Assembly: GCF_004766315.1 (NCBI RefSeq) | Contig: NZ_PVSN01000003.1 | Location: forward strand, 1 to 64,000 | Reading direction: 5' to 3' | DNA: 64,000 bases | DNA from: Weissella confusa | GTDB lineage: Bacteria; Bacillota; Bacilli; Lactobacillales; Lactobacillaceae | Shown here: positions 1 through 8,299 of the stretch, piece after piece | Layout: each line of letters starts with the position of its first letter | Numbering within the stretch: the stretch's first letter is position 1 | Program-made: the position numbers and the translations under genes | Notes under the pieces: generated by a model | Database searches by the model: none | What the model was told of the DNA's origin: nothing | Seen by the model: the letters and a program-made list of their open reading frames with translations, nothing else

Positions 1-158
1 GGACAATCAACACCTTTCGAGACCGTTTGTTAAAAATCGGGGGACGTGTCACTAAGCACGCCCGCAAGGTGATCTTGACGTTAGATAGCCGCATCCAAGA
101 ACAATTCGATGGTCTGTTCTGGCGAGCGTGGGAACGACTAAATGCTTTGTGGCAATAA
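1..158 (+). mobile_element. IS1380-type transposase, C-terminal end (partial)
   Basis: The reading frame enters from the left edge (frame starting at base 3) and ends at TAA 156-158. It gives about 51 residues including RDRLLKIGGRVTKHARK and a final FWRAWERLNAL. From memory this resembles the C-terminus of IS1380-family DDE transposases, where an arginine/lysine-rich 'RLxKIGxxVxKxARK' segment precedes the end. The catalytic part lies outside the window, so the family call rests on this tail only. The element could be intact upstream. Confidence 0.6.
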
Positions 159-712
159 AACAACGAAGTAGATTTTCAAAAAAATAGCAAAATCTGGCTG
201 GTTTTAGTGTGCCCATTTTTCTCAAAAAACGCCCAATCGAAAAAAACACCCTGAAACCGTGCCAAGGTACTGGCAGTTTCAAGGTGATTTATCGTATTTT
301 ACTGATTTAGCTGTGGTTAAAAATTTAGTGCATGAATAATCCGGGTTTTATTGTTAAAAAAAACAAAAAAATAACAAGCAAACCTCACGGGGAGCCGTTA
401 TTATAAATAGCGTAATAGAAATGATGTGCAAGAGAAAAGGGACGCTATATTATCTTTGCCAGTTGTTCAAGCGTGCTCTTCTGCGGGAGCCAAACTTGTA
501 ACCGAACAATTAAAGTCAGTGACTTTTTGGGGTTTGTTCAAATTCAAGTGAATGACAATGGTGCCTATCTGCGAAGGCGATAATTGTGTGATCACAAGTG
601 AATCTTCACAGATGATTTTGTTACGGGAAATATTTTCAAATATTTCTACTCACTCAATACTCTCTCTAAAAAATAAAAACCAGGATGTCTGCGCATCCTG
701 GTTTTTATTTTC
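159..712. other. Non-coding stretch: presumed right end of the IS, then no recognisable gene
   Basis: About 190 bases separate the transposase stop from CATGAATAATCCGGG at 331-345, which could be the right terminal inverted repeat of the element (it ends in CCGGG). The left end is not in the window, so this is unproven. From about 346 to 670 I see no gene with a ribosome binding site. The longest frame there (552-773) runs through a terminator and antisense into the next gene, so I do not accept it. Confidence 0.4.
675..706 (-). terminator. Rho-independent terminator of the TIM-like gene
   Basis: ACCAGGATG and CATCCTGGT form a 9-bp stem. T-rich tracts lie on both sides, so it can act in both directions. 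It sits just downstream of the minus-strand stop at 713. Confidence 0.8.
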
Positions 713-1402
713 TTATCGGCTGAGGTTGTTTAGCACATCCAACACGGGTTGGAATGCTTCGAGTGTGTGGTAACGATCACCAATTAGGACACCGTCATAA
801 CCGATGGCACTAGCGATTGGTGAACCAACTTCATCCATGTGACCACCCAGAATCAATTGGTAATCAATGGCTGGGTAATTGCTCTTCATGAAAGCACGAA
901 TGGTGTTGTGGACATCGCGAATTTCATCAATTGAATAAAGGGCGCGGCCCATTTCGGTAGAAGCCAATGATTCATACGCGATGATGATTGGCTTCGTAAT
1001 CTTTTGATCCAAAAGCAAAATATCTAGTTCTTCAGTGACCATTTCCAAATTACTGTATTGGCCGACTGAAATGATTGGCTTAATATCATTTTCCAAGGCG
1101 TTTTCGAGACGCTTGCGAACGATTAGCAAGCCTTCGTTAAGTGACTTACGACGCTCCAAGTGACCGATGAAACTCGTCGTGATACCAAGTGAACGCAAGA
1201 CACTAGGCGAAATTTCCCCCACAGTACGCTCTTTAATCGTCAAATTTTGACTAATGACTTCGAACTTATCGTGGTCATTATCAACAGGTAGCGTTGGCGC
1301 GATTTTTAAGTCAACTTGAACTTCGGCATTATCCAAATCGCTTAGAAATTGCTTTTGAAGTTCAAAATCCACTAAGTTTTTAAAATTTAGAACAGCTAAC
1401 AT
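713..1402 (-). CDS. Triosephosphate isomerase-like protein (divergent TIM paralogue)
   Basis: This 229-residue protein has a triosephosphate isomerase fold signature. NFKN near the N-terminus stands where TIM has NWKMN. GHLERR matches the GHSERR segment with the electrophilic His, AYES holds the catalytic Glu, and LGGHM then GVLIGD match the phosphate-binding loops. The loop-6 region after AYE (SLASTEMG instead of PIWAIGTG) and the CVGE motif (SVGQ) deviate, so it may not be the glycolytic enzyme. The start at 1402 is chosen for its strong upstream GGGGAGGA; a longer frame to 1468 lacks a site. A terminator follows. It is probably a paralogue of the housekeeping tpiA. Confidence 0.75.
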   Translation of the reverse strand: MLAVLNFKNLVDFELQKQFLSDLDNAEVQVDLKIAPTLPVDNDHDKFEVISQNLTIKERTVGEISPSVLRSLGITTSFIGHLERRKSLNEGLLIVRKRLENALENDIKPIISVGQYSNLEMVTEELDILLLDQKITKPIIIAYESLASTEMGRALYSIDEIRDVHNTIRAFMKSNYPAIDYQLILGGHMDEVGSPIASAIGYDGVLIGDRYHTLEAFQPVLDVLNNLSR

Positions 1403-1564
1403 TGATTTATCCTCCCCAAAAGGTAACGTTGTTATACTTTTCGATTGATTACTTACAGTATACCCCATATTTCTGATGAAAGAATGGCTGATAATCGAAT
1501 AATGGAAACTGAGTCATGAAAAAGCCACGAAAACATGGTTTAATTTAATTCTGGGGGGAAGGTC

Positions 1565-2161
1565 ATGAAGGTACATCACGTAAAATGGATTTTAAAGGGC
1601 CTGTCAGTTATTGGTATCTTACTAACAATTTGGGCGATTTTTAAACTTTATCAGATGGGCGCTTTTAGTAATTCAAAAGTCTTAATTGAATTGCTAAAAG
1701 GATACGGAATTTTAGCGCCAATTGTTTTTATTTTGATTCAGATTATCCAAGTGGTCATTCCAGTGTTACCAGGTGGTGTATCGTTAGCTGCCGGTGTGTT
1801 GATGTTCGGCCCTTGGTGGGGATTCTTGTACAATTATATTGGTATTGTATTGGGGTCTTTGGCACTGTTTGCCTTGGGAAGGCGCTTTGGACACCGCATC
1901 ATTGATATTTTTGTCAGTGAGGCAACCTTGGACAAATACATGCATCGATTGGATTCGAAAGGCTGGCATATTACGTTTGCGCTGCTTATTTTCGCGCCAG
2001 TCGCACCGGACGATGCGTTGGTTCTTTTGACTAGTTTGACGAAAATGACTTGGCGAGAATTCACATTGATCATTTTGCTCGGAAAGCCACTTTCAATACT
2101 TGCGTATAGTTTGGGGATGCTTTACGGTGCTGATTGGCTAATGAATTTTGTTGGCAAGTAG
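1565..2161 (+). CDS. TVP38/TMEM64 family (VTT domain) membrane protein
   Basis: This is a 198-residue polytopic membrane protein with a first hydrophobic segment at about residues 9-30. The conserved VTT/SNARE-associated core is at about 60-110 (VIPVLPGGVSLAAG and FGPWWGFLYNYIG, then LGRRFG), followed by APVAPDD and further membrane segments. The family belongs to the DedA superfamily, implicated in phospholipid scrambling and membrane homeostasis; the substrate is unknown. GGGGGGAAGG lies just before the ATG. It is a single gene, divergent from the TIM-like gene. Confidence 0.85.
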   Translation: MKVHHVKWILKGLSVIGILLTIWAIFKLYQMGAFSNSKVLIELLKGYGILAPIVFILIQIIQVVIPVLPGGVSLAAGVLMFGPWWGFLYNYIGIVLGSLALFALGRRFGHRIIDIFVSEATLDKYMHRLDSKGWHITFALLIFAPVAPDDALVLLTSLTKMTWREFTLIILLGKPLSILAYSLGMLYGADWLMNFVGK

Positions 2162-2412
2162 CGTATTTGAGACATAATAATTGTAAAGATTATTACGGCG
2201 TTATTCCTAACTTTTTATGCGTTAGTTACAAGTGAAGTTCGGTAATGACCGGATATTAATAAACAGACATTTGTCCTTGTACGACTTTAAACAATTAACC
2301 CCGCGAAACCTATGTTTCGCGGGGTTTTATGTTACATTTCAATGTTTGCTAAATCGTTAAGATTTCTTGATAATAGATAAGTTGAGTTTTTCTATTTGGA
2401 GGAGATGACATC
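2162..2412 (+). other. Intergenic: terminator and upstream region of the small membrane protein
   Basis: A strong terminator (ACCCCGCGAAAC, loop, TTTCGCGGGG, T tract) lies at 2298-2328. It is followed by an AT-rich stretch leading to GGAGGAG before the ATG at 2413. The terminator sits about 140 bases past the TVP38 stop, so the transcript may carry a long 3' end. I see no gene in between. Confidence 0.5.
2298..2328 (+). terminator. Rho-independent terminator
   Basis: A GC-rich perfect stem (CCCCGCGAAA / TTTCGCGGGG) is followed by TTTT. Confidence 0.85.
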
Positions 2413-2598
2413 ATGTCACATCACACACAAGCTGACCGTCAATTAACGGCGGGGAGCTTGGCAGTTGCTATGGTTCCTGCGATGGTAATTTCCGCAGGCC
2501 TAACAGCACTTATGGCAGCGAAAGCATATGAAATGATTCGGCTAGCAAATGCGAACGGAAAAGTATTAGAAGAGAAAGCGAAGCAAGCAAATGATTAA
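2413..2598 (+). CDS. Small single-pass membrane protein, unknown function
   Basis: This 61-residue protein has one hydrophobic segment at about residues 15-37, then a charged helical tail (VLEEKAKQAND). An excellent ribosome binding site (GGAGGAG, 10 bases before ATG) argues it is real. Its 3' end overlaps the next gene by 8 bases, so the two are likely translationally coupled and may work together. I do not recognise a family; an accessory subunit of the downstream transporter is an inference from the overlap. Confidence 0.7.
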   Translation: MSHHTQADRQLTAGSLAVAMVPAMVISAGLTALMAAKAYEMIRLANANGKVLEEKAKQAND

Positions 2599-3688
2599 GC
2601 GTGTATTTACGTATCTAAAAGATGACGTCATGTTCACGGTTAGTATGTTGCTTGCTGTTGGGACGTCTTTCTTTGTAACACCTGATTTCGGGGCTGTTAA
2701 TTGGCATACTATTTTCAGTTTGATGTCGATGATGATTTGGGTTGGCTTTTTGGAACGAGCAGGCGTGTTGCATGCTGTCTCAGTTTGGTTGGTCAGCCGT
2801 AGTCACCATGCGCGAACGCTGATGACTTCTGTCACATTCCTATCGTTCTTCGGAGCGATGTTCCTATCAAACGATATTGCCATTTTGACGTTGATGCCAA
2901 TCTATCTACGATTGGCCAAGGATCTGTCGGTTCGATTGAAGATCATCGGGTCAACGTTGGTTATTATGGCGGCCAATTCAGGGGCTATCTTATTCCCGTT
3001 TGGTAAGTCACAAAACTTGTACATGTACGGGTTCTATCACGTTAGCGTGGGCCAATTCTTCAAGTGGTCAGTGTCATTGACGTTGGCTTCATTGGTTTTG
3101 ATGTTCATCATTACGCGATTCGTACGTGCGACGCCGTTGGAAATTAAGTTGAAGCCAGCTGATAAGCTAAATCATGGCTCACTTGTATTTTTGGCGATTA
3201 CCGGTCTTATCTTGGTTGCAACAATCTTCGGCTGGACGCCATTTAACGTTGTTGTGCCATTGATTCTGGTTGCGTTTTTCATTTACAACCGCTCAATGTT
3301 CAAGATGGTCGACTTTGGCTTGCTAGTCACGTTCTTTTTCTTCTTCATTGCGACGAATAATTTGGCGCACATTGAAGTTATCCGTGAATTGGTCAGCTCA
3401 TTGTTTGACACCAAGTCACACGTCCTATTCGGAACGTTCTTCTTGAGTCAATTCATCTCAAACGTGCCATCAACGATTTTGATTTCAACATTCACCGATC
3501 ATGCGCGTGAATTGTTTATTGGATCAAACATCGGTGGATTGGGAACGGTTGTTGCTTCAATGGCCAACTTGATTGGATTCCGTGTGTTCCGTCAAATTGA
3601 ACCAGACTCATCTAAGTCATTCATGAAGTTGTTCATGGTTGTGAACTTCGTCATGGCAGCAATTTTGCTGGTGATTTTTGGAATTTAA
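2591..3688 (+). CDS. SLC13/ArsB-like anion permease family protein
   Basis: This 365-residue protein has about ten hydrophobic segments and the ion-transporter superfamily layout. A re-entrant-like stretch (FFGAMFLSNDIAILTLMP) and MAANSGAILFPFGKSQN in the first half are mirrored by SQFISNVPSTILISTF in the second. SNDIA/SNVPS pairs are typical of ArsB/NhaD/CitMHS-type transporters of anions or dicarboxylates. It starts inside the preceding small gene. It is shorter than typical SLC13 members (about 450 residues), as many Lactobacillales versions are. The substrate cannot be told from sequence. Confidence 0.8.
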   Translation: MIKRVFTYLKDDVMFTVSMLLAVGTSFFVTPDFGAVNWHTIFSLMSMMIWVGFLERAGVLHAVSVWLVSRSHHARTLMTSVTFLSFFGAMFLSNDIAILTLMPIYLRLAKDLSVRLKIIGSTLVIMAANSGAILFPFGKSQNLYMYGFYHVSVGQFFKWSVSLTLASLVLMFIITRFVRATPLEIKLKPADKLNHGSLVFLAITGLILVATIFGWTPFNVVVPLILVAFFIYNRSMFKMVDFGLLVTFFFFFIATNNLAHIEVIRELVSSLFDTKSHVLFGTFFLSQFISNVPSTILISTFTDHARELFIGSNIGGLGTVVASMANLIGFRVFRQIEPDSSKSFMKLFMVVNFVMAAILLVIFGI

Positions 3689-3693
3689 TAATT

Positions 3694-3735
3694 AAAACGG
3701 CTGTTGCTCATATTTTTAGAGCAACAGCCGTTTTT
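3694..3735. terminator. Bidirectional terminator
   Basis: AAAACGGCTGTTGCTC pairs with GAGCAACAGCCGTTTT, with A and T tracts on the two sides. It serves the converging permease and PEBP genes. Confidence 0.9.
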
Positions 3736-3737
3736 CG

Positions 3738-4241
3738 TTATTCGCTTCGAGCTGGCAATTCGACGCTGGCTTCTGCCAAAACGTGGCCGACTAGGTCTTT
3801 ACGGAGTTCGTTAAAGAAATAGCCGGGCGTCAAATCTAGCGTTGTATCAACGGCGTAAACCGTTAATGTGTAATCGTGTGTTTGATCAGGTGGCATTGGA
3901 CCAATGTATGATTGTGTAATTTCAGGCTTACTGTGCTTGAAAATACTGTACATTGAGTTCGTACCAGGGACAAATGGCGCGTCAGATGTCGCTAGGTTTT
4001 CTGGTACACCACCCACAGGGAGATTTGCGACTGTCCAGTGAATCCATGGGAAGCCCCCAACTGGGATTGCGTCATAATCAATGAACGCAATCGCGAGTGT
4101 TTCAGTACCGGCTGGCACGTCGCTAACGGCGATCGGGAAATTAACAACGGGATTATCTTCTAAACGATATTCCGCTGGTGCAAACTTGGCATACTTATCA
4201 GGCAACAAGCCTTGATTATCAAGCGTTACGGATACTTTCAT
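3738..4241 (-). CDS. YbhB/YbcL family Raf kinase inhibitor-like (PEBP) protein
   Basis: This 167-residue cytosolic protein matches the bacterial phosphatidylethanolamine-binding protein family. FIDYDAIP corresponds to the DPDAP ligand-pocket motif, FPWIHWTVANLP follows, and YIGPMPPDQTHDY is the Y-GP-PP-G-H-Y signature. Bacterial members are small ligand-binding proteins without known enzymatic activity. The length is normal for the family. The start has GGAGGA nine bases upstream. It is monocistronic, with a shared terminator. Confidence 0.9.
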   Translation of the reverse strand: MKVSVTLDNQGLLPDKYAKFAPAEYRLEDNPVVNFPIAVSDVPAGTETLAIAFIDYDAIPVGGFPWIHWTVANLPVGGVPENLATSDAPFVPGTNSMYSIFKHSKPEITQSYIGPMPPDQTHDYTLTVYAVDTTLDLTPGYFFNELRKDLVGHVLAEASVELPARSE

Positions 4242-4298
4242 AATGTGTTCCTCCAGATGCTTTTGGTGTCAGTTTACCACAGCTGCCAAACAAAAGTG

Positions 4299-4327
4299 TT
4301 GACGGAAAAATGGCAATCATGTATTCT
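4299..4327 (+). promoter_or_regulatory. Promoter of the riboswitch-controlled transcript
   Basis: TTGACG at 4299-4304 and TATTCT at 4322-4327 are separated by 17 bases. Transcription would start about 20 bases before the riboswitch aptamer. Confidence 0.7.
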
Positions 4328-4349
4328 AAAGCCACATACGAATACGATA

Positions 4350-4480
4350 ACCTATCAAGAGTTCGGCGAGTGATACCACACGATGACCCGACAGCAACCT
4401 ACAGCAATGCAAGGTGCTCCACTGGTAACGGATAGGTGCTAATGATAACGGCACCTACTGGTTTTGTAGGTGTCGTTTTT
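4350..4480 (+). ncRNA. SAM-I (S-box) riboswitch with terminator
   Basis: The layout matches the S-box class. P1 arms ACCTATC (4350-4356) and GATAGGT (4431-4437) enclose AAGAG, GGCGAG, GATGACCCGACAGCAACCT and AGGTGCT in the consensus order. A terminator hairpin (GGCACCTAC / GTAGGTGTC then T5) follows at 4448-4480. TAGGTGC at 4433-4439 can pair either in P1 or with GCACCTA of the terminator. This gives the usual off-switch, in which SAM binding frees the terminator. The GAG-T-GA deviates from GAGGGA. It controls the downstream unknown gene and perhaps the isochorismatase relative. Confidence 0.75.
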
Positions 4481-4514
4481 GCTATGCAAAAATATTTTTA
4501 GGATGGTACTCGTA

Positions 4515-4952
4515 ATGGGTGTGATTGATGTAGAGAAGATTCAGAAGACGTCAACGTTAGGATTGATGATGGCGGTCAGCAGTTCGCGGGGGCACCACCC
4601 TGCTGCTGGTGCTTACGGCGCAATGGCCAACAATCTCAAAATTGGCCAATTGTGGAATCGTGCGCAGCAGAATGATGCTTTAGCACGCAAATTTGTGGAT
4701 GAAAATCCAGAAATTTTCAGTTCCAAGGCATCAAAGGAACCAGCCAAAACGGCAGTTCAAGAAGCGGCTGAGTCATTGGTTGAGATTGAGGAACGTATCG
4801 TTGAACAACAAGAATCACTTGATTATCGTCGTCGCTTCTTGTTGGGGTTGTTCAGTGAGGAAGAACTTGCTGAGGCAGAAAAAACGGCGCGTCGCCGGGC
4901 ACATTTAAATGATGTTTCACGTGGAACGGAATATCGAAAGTTGCCGGACTAA
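4515..4952 (+). CDS. Unknown protein under SAM riboswitch control
   Basis: This 145-residue soluble, charged protein is of no family I recognise. The N-terminal third is Ala/Gly/Ser-rich (SSSRGHHPAAGAYGAMANN). The middle is a likely long helix or coiled coil (about residues 75-110, rich in E, Q and A) and the end is basic (KTARRRAHLNDVSRG). The ATG at 4515 follows AGGATGG. An in-frame ATG at 4503 is also possible, but the frame start at 4470 lies inside the riboswitch terminator and is excluded. Riboswitch control suggests a link to methionine/SAM or sulfur metabolism; this is inference. A near-parS 16-mer lies at 4913-4928 in its 3' end. Confidence 0.65.
   Translation: MGVIDVEKIQKTSTLGLMMAVSSSRGHHPAAGAYGAMANNLKIGQLWNRAQQNDALARKFVDENPEIFSSKASKEPAKTAVQEAAESLVEIEERIVEQQESLDYRRRFLLGLFSEEELAEAEKTARRRAHLNDVSRGTEYRKLPD
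4913..4928. promoter_or_regulatory. Weak parS-like site (inside a gene)
   Basis: TGTTTCACGTGGAACG differs from the consensus TGTTTCACGTGNAACA only at the last base. It lies in the coding region of the unknown protein, so it may be chance or a weaker ParB site. Confidence 0.4.
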
Positions 4953-5008
4953 ATCAAACTGGTGTAAGCTTAGTTCACTAATACGAAAGCATGAGATGAG
5001 GTTTTGAG

Positions 5009-5599
5009 ATGGACTTGGCACTTGATTTGGCACGCACAGCTCTGGCTGTGATTGATGTGCAAGACGGCATTGCATTTGCAGGCGTAGCGACGCCTAATAC
5101 GCCGGAACAATTGGTGGCACACAACAACGAGTTGGCGGCAGCTTTGAAGAATACGGCAGCTCAAATTGTGCTGGTACGTGTTAAGAATGATGGCGCAGAA
5201 GGATTTAATCCTGTAACCGATTCACCATACACACCAGCGCAACCATTGTCAGCTGAGGCAACCCACTTGTCATTGGATATTGCGGCTGACGAAACAGCTG
5301 AGAATGTGATTGTTGTGAGCAAGCACAACTGGGGTGCATTTTATGGCACTGACTTGGATGTGCAATTGCGTCGCCGTGGCATCGACACGATTATTTTGAC
5401 GGGTATTGCGACATCAATTGGCGTTGATACAACAGCCCGTGAAGCAGCCCAACGTGGCTACAACCTCGTGTTTGTGCCAGAAGCTATGACGGATCGCACG
5501 GAGCAAGGTCACAACGCTTCAGTAGAGGTGATTTTCCCACGCTTAGGGAAAATTCGTACGGTCGCAGAAGTGAAGACGGCAATTGCTGAAGCAAAATAG
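5009..5599 (+). CDS. Isochorismatase-family protein lacking the catalytic cysteine (YecD-like)
   Basis: This 196-residue protein has the cysteine-hydrolase fold. ALAVIDVQDG carries the catalytic Asp, VVSKHNWGAFYGTDLD the Lys region, and GIATSIGVDTTAREAAQRGYN the nucleophile elbow. Where active hydrolases have Cys (…xxCVxxTAR) this protein has Gly (SIGVDTTAR), as recalled for E. coli YecD. It therefore cannot use the usual thiol mechanism, and its activity is unknown. It lies 56 bases downstream of the riboswitch-controlled gene with no terminator between, so it is probably co-transcribed. A terminator follows. Confidence 0.85.
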   Translation: MDLALDLARTALAVIDVQDGIAFAGVATPNTPEQLVAHNNELAAALKNTAAQIVLVRVKNDGAEGFNPVTDSPYTPAQPLSAEATHLSLDIAADETAENVIVVSKHNWGAFYGTDLDVQLRRRGIDTIILTGIATSIGVDTTAREAAQRGYNLVFVPEAMTDRTEQGHNASVEVIFPRLGKIRTVAEVKTAIAEAK

Positions 5600-5605
5600 A
5601 TGGAG

Positions 5606-5639
5606 AGCCTGGAATTAAGTTTCAGGCTTTTCTGTTTTT
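5606..5639 (+). terminator. Rho-independent terminator
   Basis: AGCCTGGAA and TTTCAGGCT form the stem, followed by TTTTCTGTTTTT. It ends the riboswitch transcript. Confidence 0.75.
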
Positions 5640-5716
5640 CGGACTAGTGTCTGGCTAATCTGGGCAAATGGCGTTAATATGGCAACAATAACAAAAAGTA
5701 AGGAATGGTGAGAGAC

Positions 5717-6631
5717 GTGATTGAATTTCGCAATATCTCGAAAATTTATCAAGGTAAGCCAGCGGTCTCGAACCTAACGTTGGATATTGCTGACGGTGAA
5801 TTATTTGTCTTAGTTGGCCCAAGTGGTAGTGGGAAAACCACGTCAATGAAGATGATTAACCGATTGGTTGAGCCGACTGACGGGGATACGTATGTACGTG
5901 GTAAGCGTGCGATTGATTACGACTTGGTTGAACTACGTCGTGGGATTGGCTATGTGCTCCAAAATTCGGCTTTGTTCCCGAATATGACGATTTTTCAAAA
6001 TGCCGGTATTCAGTTGGAAGCAGCTGGCGTACCGCTAGAACAACGCCAACAACGCGTATACGAATTGTTGAATCGAGTCGGGTTGCCAGCAGAACAATAT
6101 GCGAACCGCATGCCAAACGAGCTTTCAGGCGGTGAACAGCAACGTGTTGGGATTGTCCGTGCATTGGCGTCAAAGCCAGACATCATTTTGATGGATGAGC
6201 CGTTTAGTGCTTTGGATCCATTGTCACGTCGTTCTCTACAAGATTTGGTGTTGGAATTGCACGCAGATTTGCACACCACCATTCTCTTTGTGACGCACGA
6301 TATGAGTGAAGCGACGCGCCTAGGAAACCGCATTGGTGTGATGTATGATGGCGTTTTGCAACAAGTTGGCACACCAACGGAAGTCACGACGCACCCAGCA
6401 AATGAGCTGGTCGAAGCAATGTTTAGCGAGCGTCCAGCAACCATGATTCAAGCCATTTTGGATGCTGGTTTTGGTGAACCAATCACGCAATTAGGTGACG
6501 AGCCACAGCTACAAGCAACCGATTATTTGGCTGAATTATCTAAGCAATTGGTTAACCATTCAGCTGTGGTCATCAACGGGACGACCAAGTTGACGGTGCA
6601 AGATTTGTTGCAGTATTTGGCTGCGTTTTAG
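5717..6631 (+). CDS. opuCA: Osmolyte (glycine betaine/carnitine/choline) ABC transporter ATPase
   Basis: This 304-residue ABC ATPase has Walker A GPSGSGKTT, Q-loop VLQNSALFPNMT, signature LSGGEQQR, Walker B IILMDEPFSALD and switch His (VTHDM). The spacing and the C-terminal extension are typical of OpuCA/ProV-type proteins, though no full CBS pair is obvious. The GTG start at 5717 gives the classical N-terminus MIEFRNISKIY and has GGTGA just upstream. An ATG at 5705 in the same frame is less likely. It pairs with the permease/binding-protein gene that follows 18 bases later. Confidence 0.9.
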   Translation: MIEFRNISKIYQGKPAVSNLTLDIADGELFVLVGPSGSGKTTSMKMINRLVEPTDGDTYVRGKRAIDYDLVELRRGIGYVLQNSALFPNMTIFQNAGIQLEAAGVPLEQRQQRVYELLNRVGLPAEQYANRMPNELSGGEQQRVGIVRALASKPDIILMDEPFSALDPLSRRSLQDLVLELHADLHTTILFVTHDMSEATRLGNRIGVMYDGVLQQVGTPTEVTTHPANELVEAMFSERPATMIQAILDAGFGEPITQLGDEPQLQATDYLAELSKQLVNHSAVVINGTTKLTVQDLLQYLAAF

Positions 6632-6649
6632 AGAAAGTAGAGTGTGGGG

Positions 6650-8173
6650 ATGTTAGCAGATATGTTACACATGCTGACAACATAATCTGGCGATATATTG
6701 ACGGCGCTGCGTGAACACGTACTGCTTTCTTTGCTAGCGATTGTGATTGCAGCAATCATTGCCCTGCCACTGGCTATCGGTTTGATGAATCATCGCCGTG
6801 CTGGTGAGTGGGTGCTCCAAATTGTCGGGGTCATTCAAACGATTCCGAGTTTGGCAATTCTAGGGGCGTTAATTCCGTTTGTGGGTATCGGTACTGTGCC
6901 GTCAGTTATTGCGTTGGTGTTGTATGCGATTATGCCAATTTTTCAAAACGCGTATGCCGGTTTGACAGGGATTGATCCAACATTATTGGAAGCAGCTGAT
7001 GCGTTTGGACTATCTAAGCGATTTAAGCTGTTCCGCGTTCAGTTGCCACTAGCGATGCCAATGATTATGACAGGGTTACGCATTGCGATGGTAATGATTA
7101 TCGGAACCGCAACCTTGGCGGCGTTGATTGGTGGCGGTGGTTTGGGAACCTTCATCATGTTGGGAATTCAAACTAATAACAATGCTGAATTGTTGTTGGG
7201 AGCCATCCTGTCAGCTTTGTTAGCGTTGGTATTCTCTTGGGGTATTAAGCTACTAAGCAAGCTCTCAATCAAGCGGATGGGGATTGTCTTGGCCAGTTTG
7301 ATTGTGATTTTTGGCGGAGTCGCCGGTTATCGTGCGATTGTCCAACCGGCCGGTACAATTACGATTGCTGGAAAATTGGGTGGTGAGCCTGAAATCCTGA
7401 TTAACATGTACAAGGATTTGATTCAGGAAGATCATCCACGGTTGAAGGTGCAACTAAAGCCTAATTTTGGTGGGACAACCTTCTTGTATAAGGCGTTGAA
7501 GAGTGGTCAGGTTGATATTTATCCTGAGTTTACCGGAACGGTTTTGCAATCATTGGTTAAGACAGATGGTCATATTCCACATGACCCCGTCACGGCTTAT
7601 GAGCGTGGCAAGAAGTTGTTGAAGCAACAGGATAACTTGGATTATTTGCAACCGATGAAGTATCAAAACACGTACGCTTTGGCGGTCCGTAAGGCGGATG
7701 CTAAGAAGTACGATTTGAAAACGACGTCTGATTTGAAGAAGGTTGATGCCCAATTTGCAGCTGGGTTCGACCCAGATTTCGCCAAGTTGTCAGATGGTTA
7801 TCCTGGTTTGCAAAAGGCGTACGACTTGAACTTCAGTAAGGTCGTCACGATGGAATCAAGTTTGCGTTATGAGGCGGTTGCCAATAAGCAAGTTGATGTA
7901 ACGGATGCTTATACGACTGATCCGCAATTGAAGCAGGATGATTTGGTGTCGTTGAAAGACGATAAGCAATTCTTCCCACCTTACCAAGGTGCACCGTTGG
8001 TTAACGATGCGACATTGCAGAAGTATCCAAGCATTAAGAAGAGCTTGAATAAGCTGGCTGGTAAAATTTCAGAAGATGATATGATCCAAATGAATTATGA
8101 AGTGACGGTTCAGCATAAAAAGGCTGGGGATGTTGCTCGTGATTATTTGAAGCAGCATGGCTTGATAGATTAA
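6650..8173 (+). pseudogene. opuCB: OpuC-type permease fused to substrate-binding domain, with an early in-frame stop
   Basis: Read through, this is about 507 residues. The N-terminal permease (residues 15-210) has ABC membrane motifs TIPSLAILG and EAADAFGLSKRFKLFRVQLPLAMP. It is followed by a QAT-type extracellular osmolyte-binding domain starting near ITIAGKLGGEPEIL. The natural start is ATG 6650, giving MLADMLHMLTT, but codon 12 is TAA (6683-6685) where CAA (Gln, TQSGDIL) would be expected. Translation could restart at TTG 6698, which has no ribosome binding site and would drop only 16 residues. Either the transporter is inactivated or it is expressed weakly. Fused permease/binding proteins are normal in this family. 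Confidence 0.85.
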
Positions 8174-8179
8174 ATTTGT

Positions 8180-8197
8180 AAGGCAATTGCCTTTTTT
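8180..8197 (+). terminator. Short rho-independent terminator
   Basis: AAGGCAATTGCCTT palindrome followed by TTTT, ending the opuC operon. Confidence 0.65.
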
Positions 8198-8299
8198 GTA
8201 TGGGGGTCGAGTTCAGTAGTTTATAAAACAAAAAAATTTTAAGATATGGTATTCTGTGGCCGTAAGTAAGATTTTAAGTGCGATTTATGGGGGAAAAGT

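Noticed and set aside
552-773. 73-residue plus-strand frame
   Set aside because: It reads through the terminator at 675-706 and antisense into the TIM-like gene, with no ribosome binding site.
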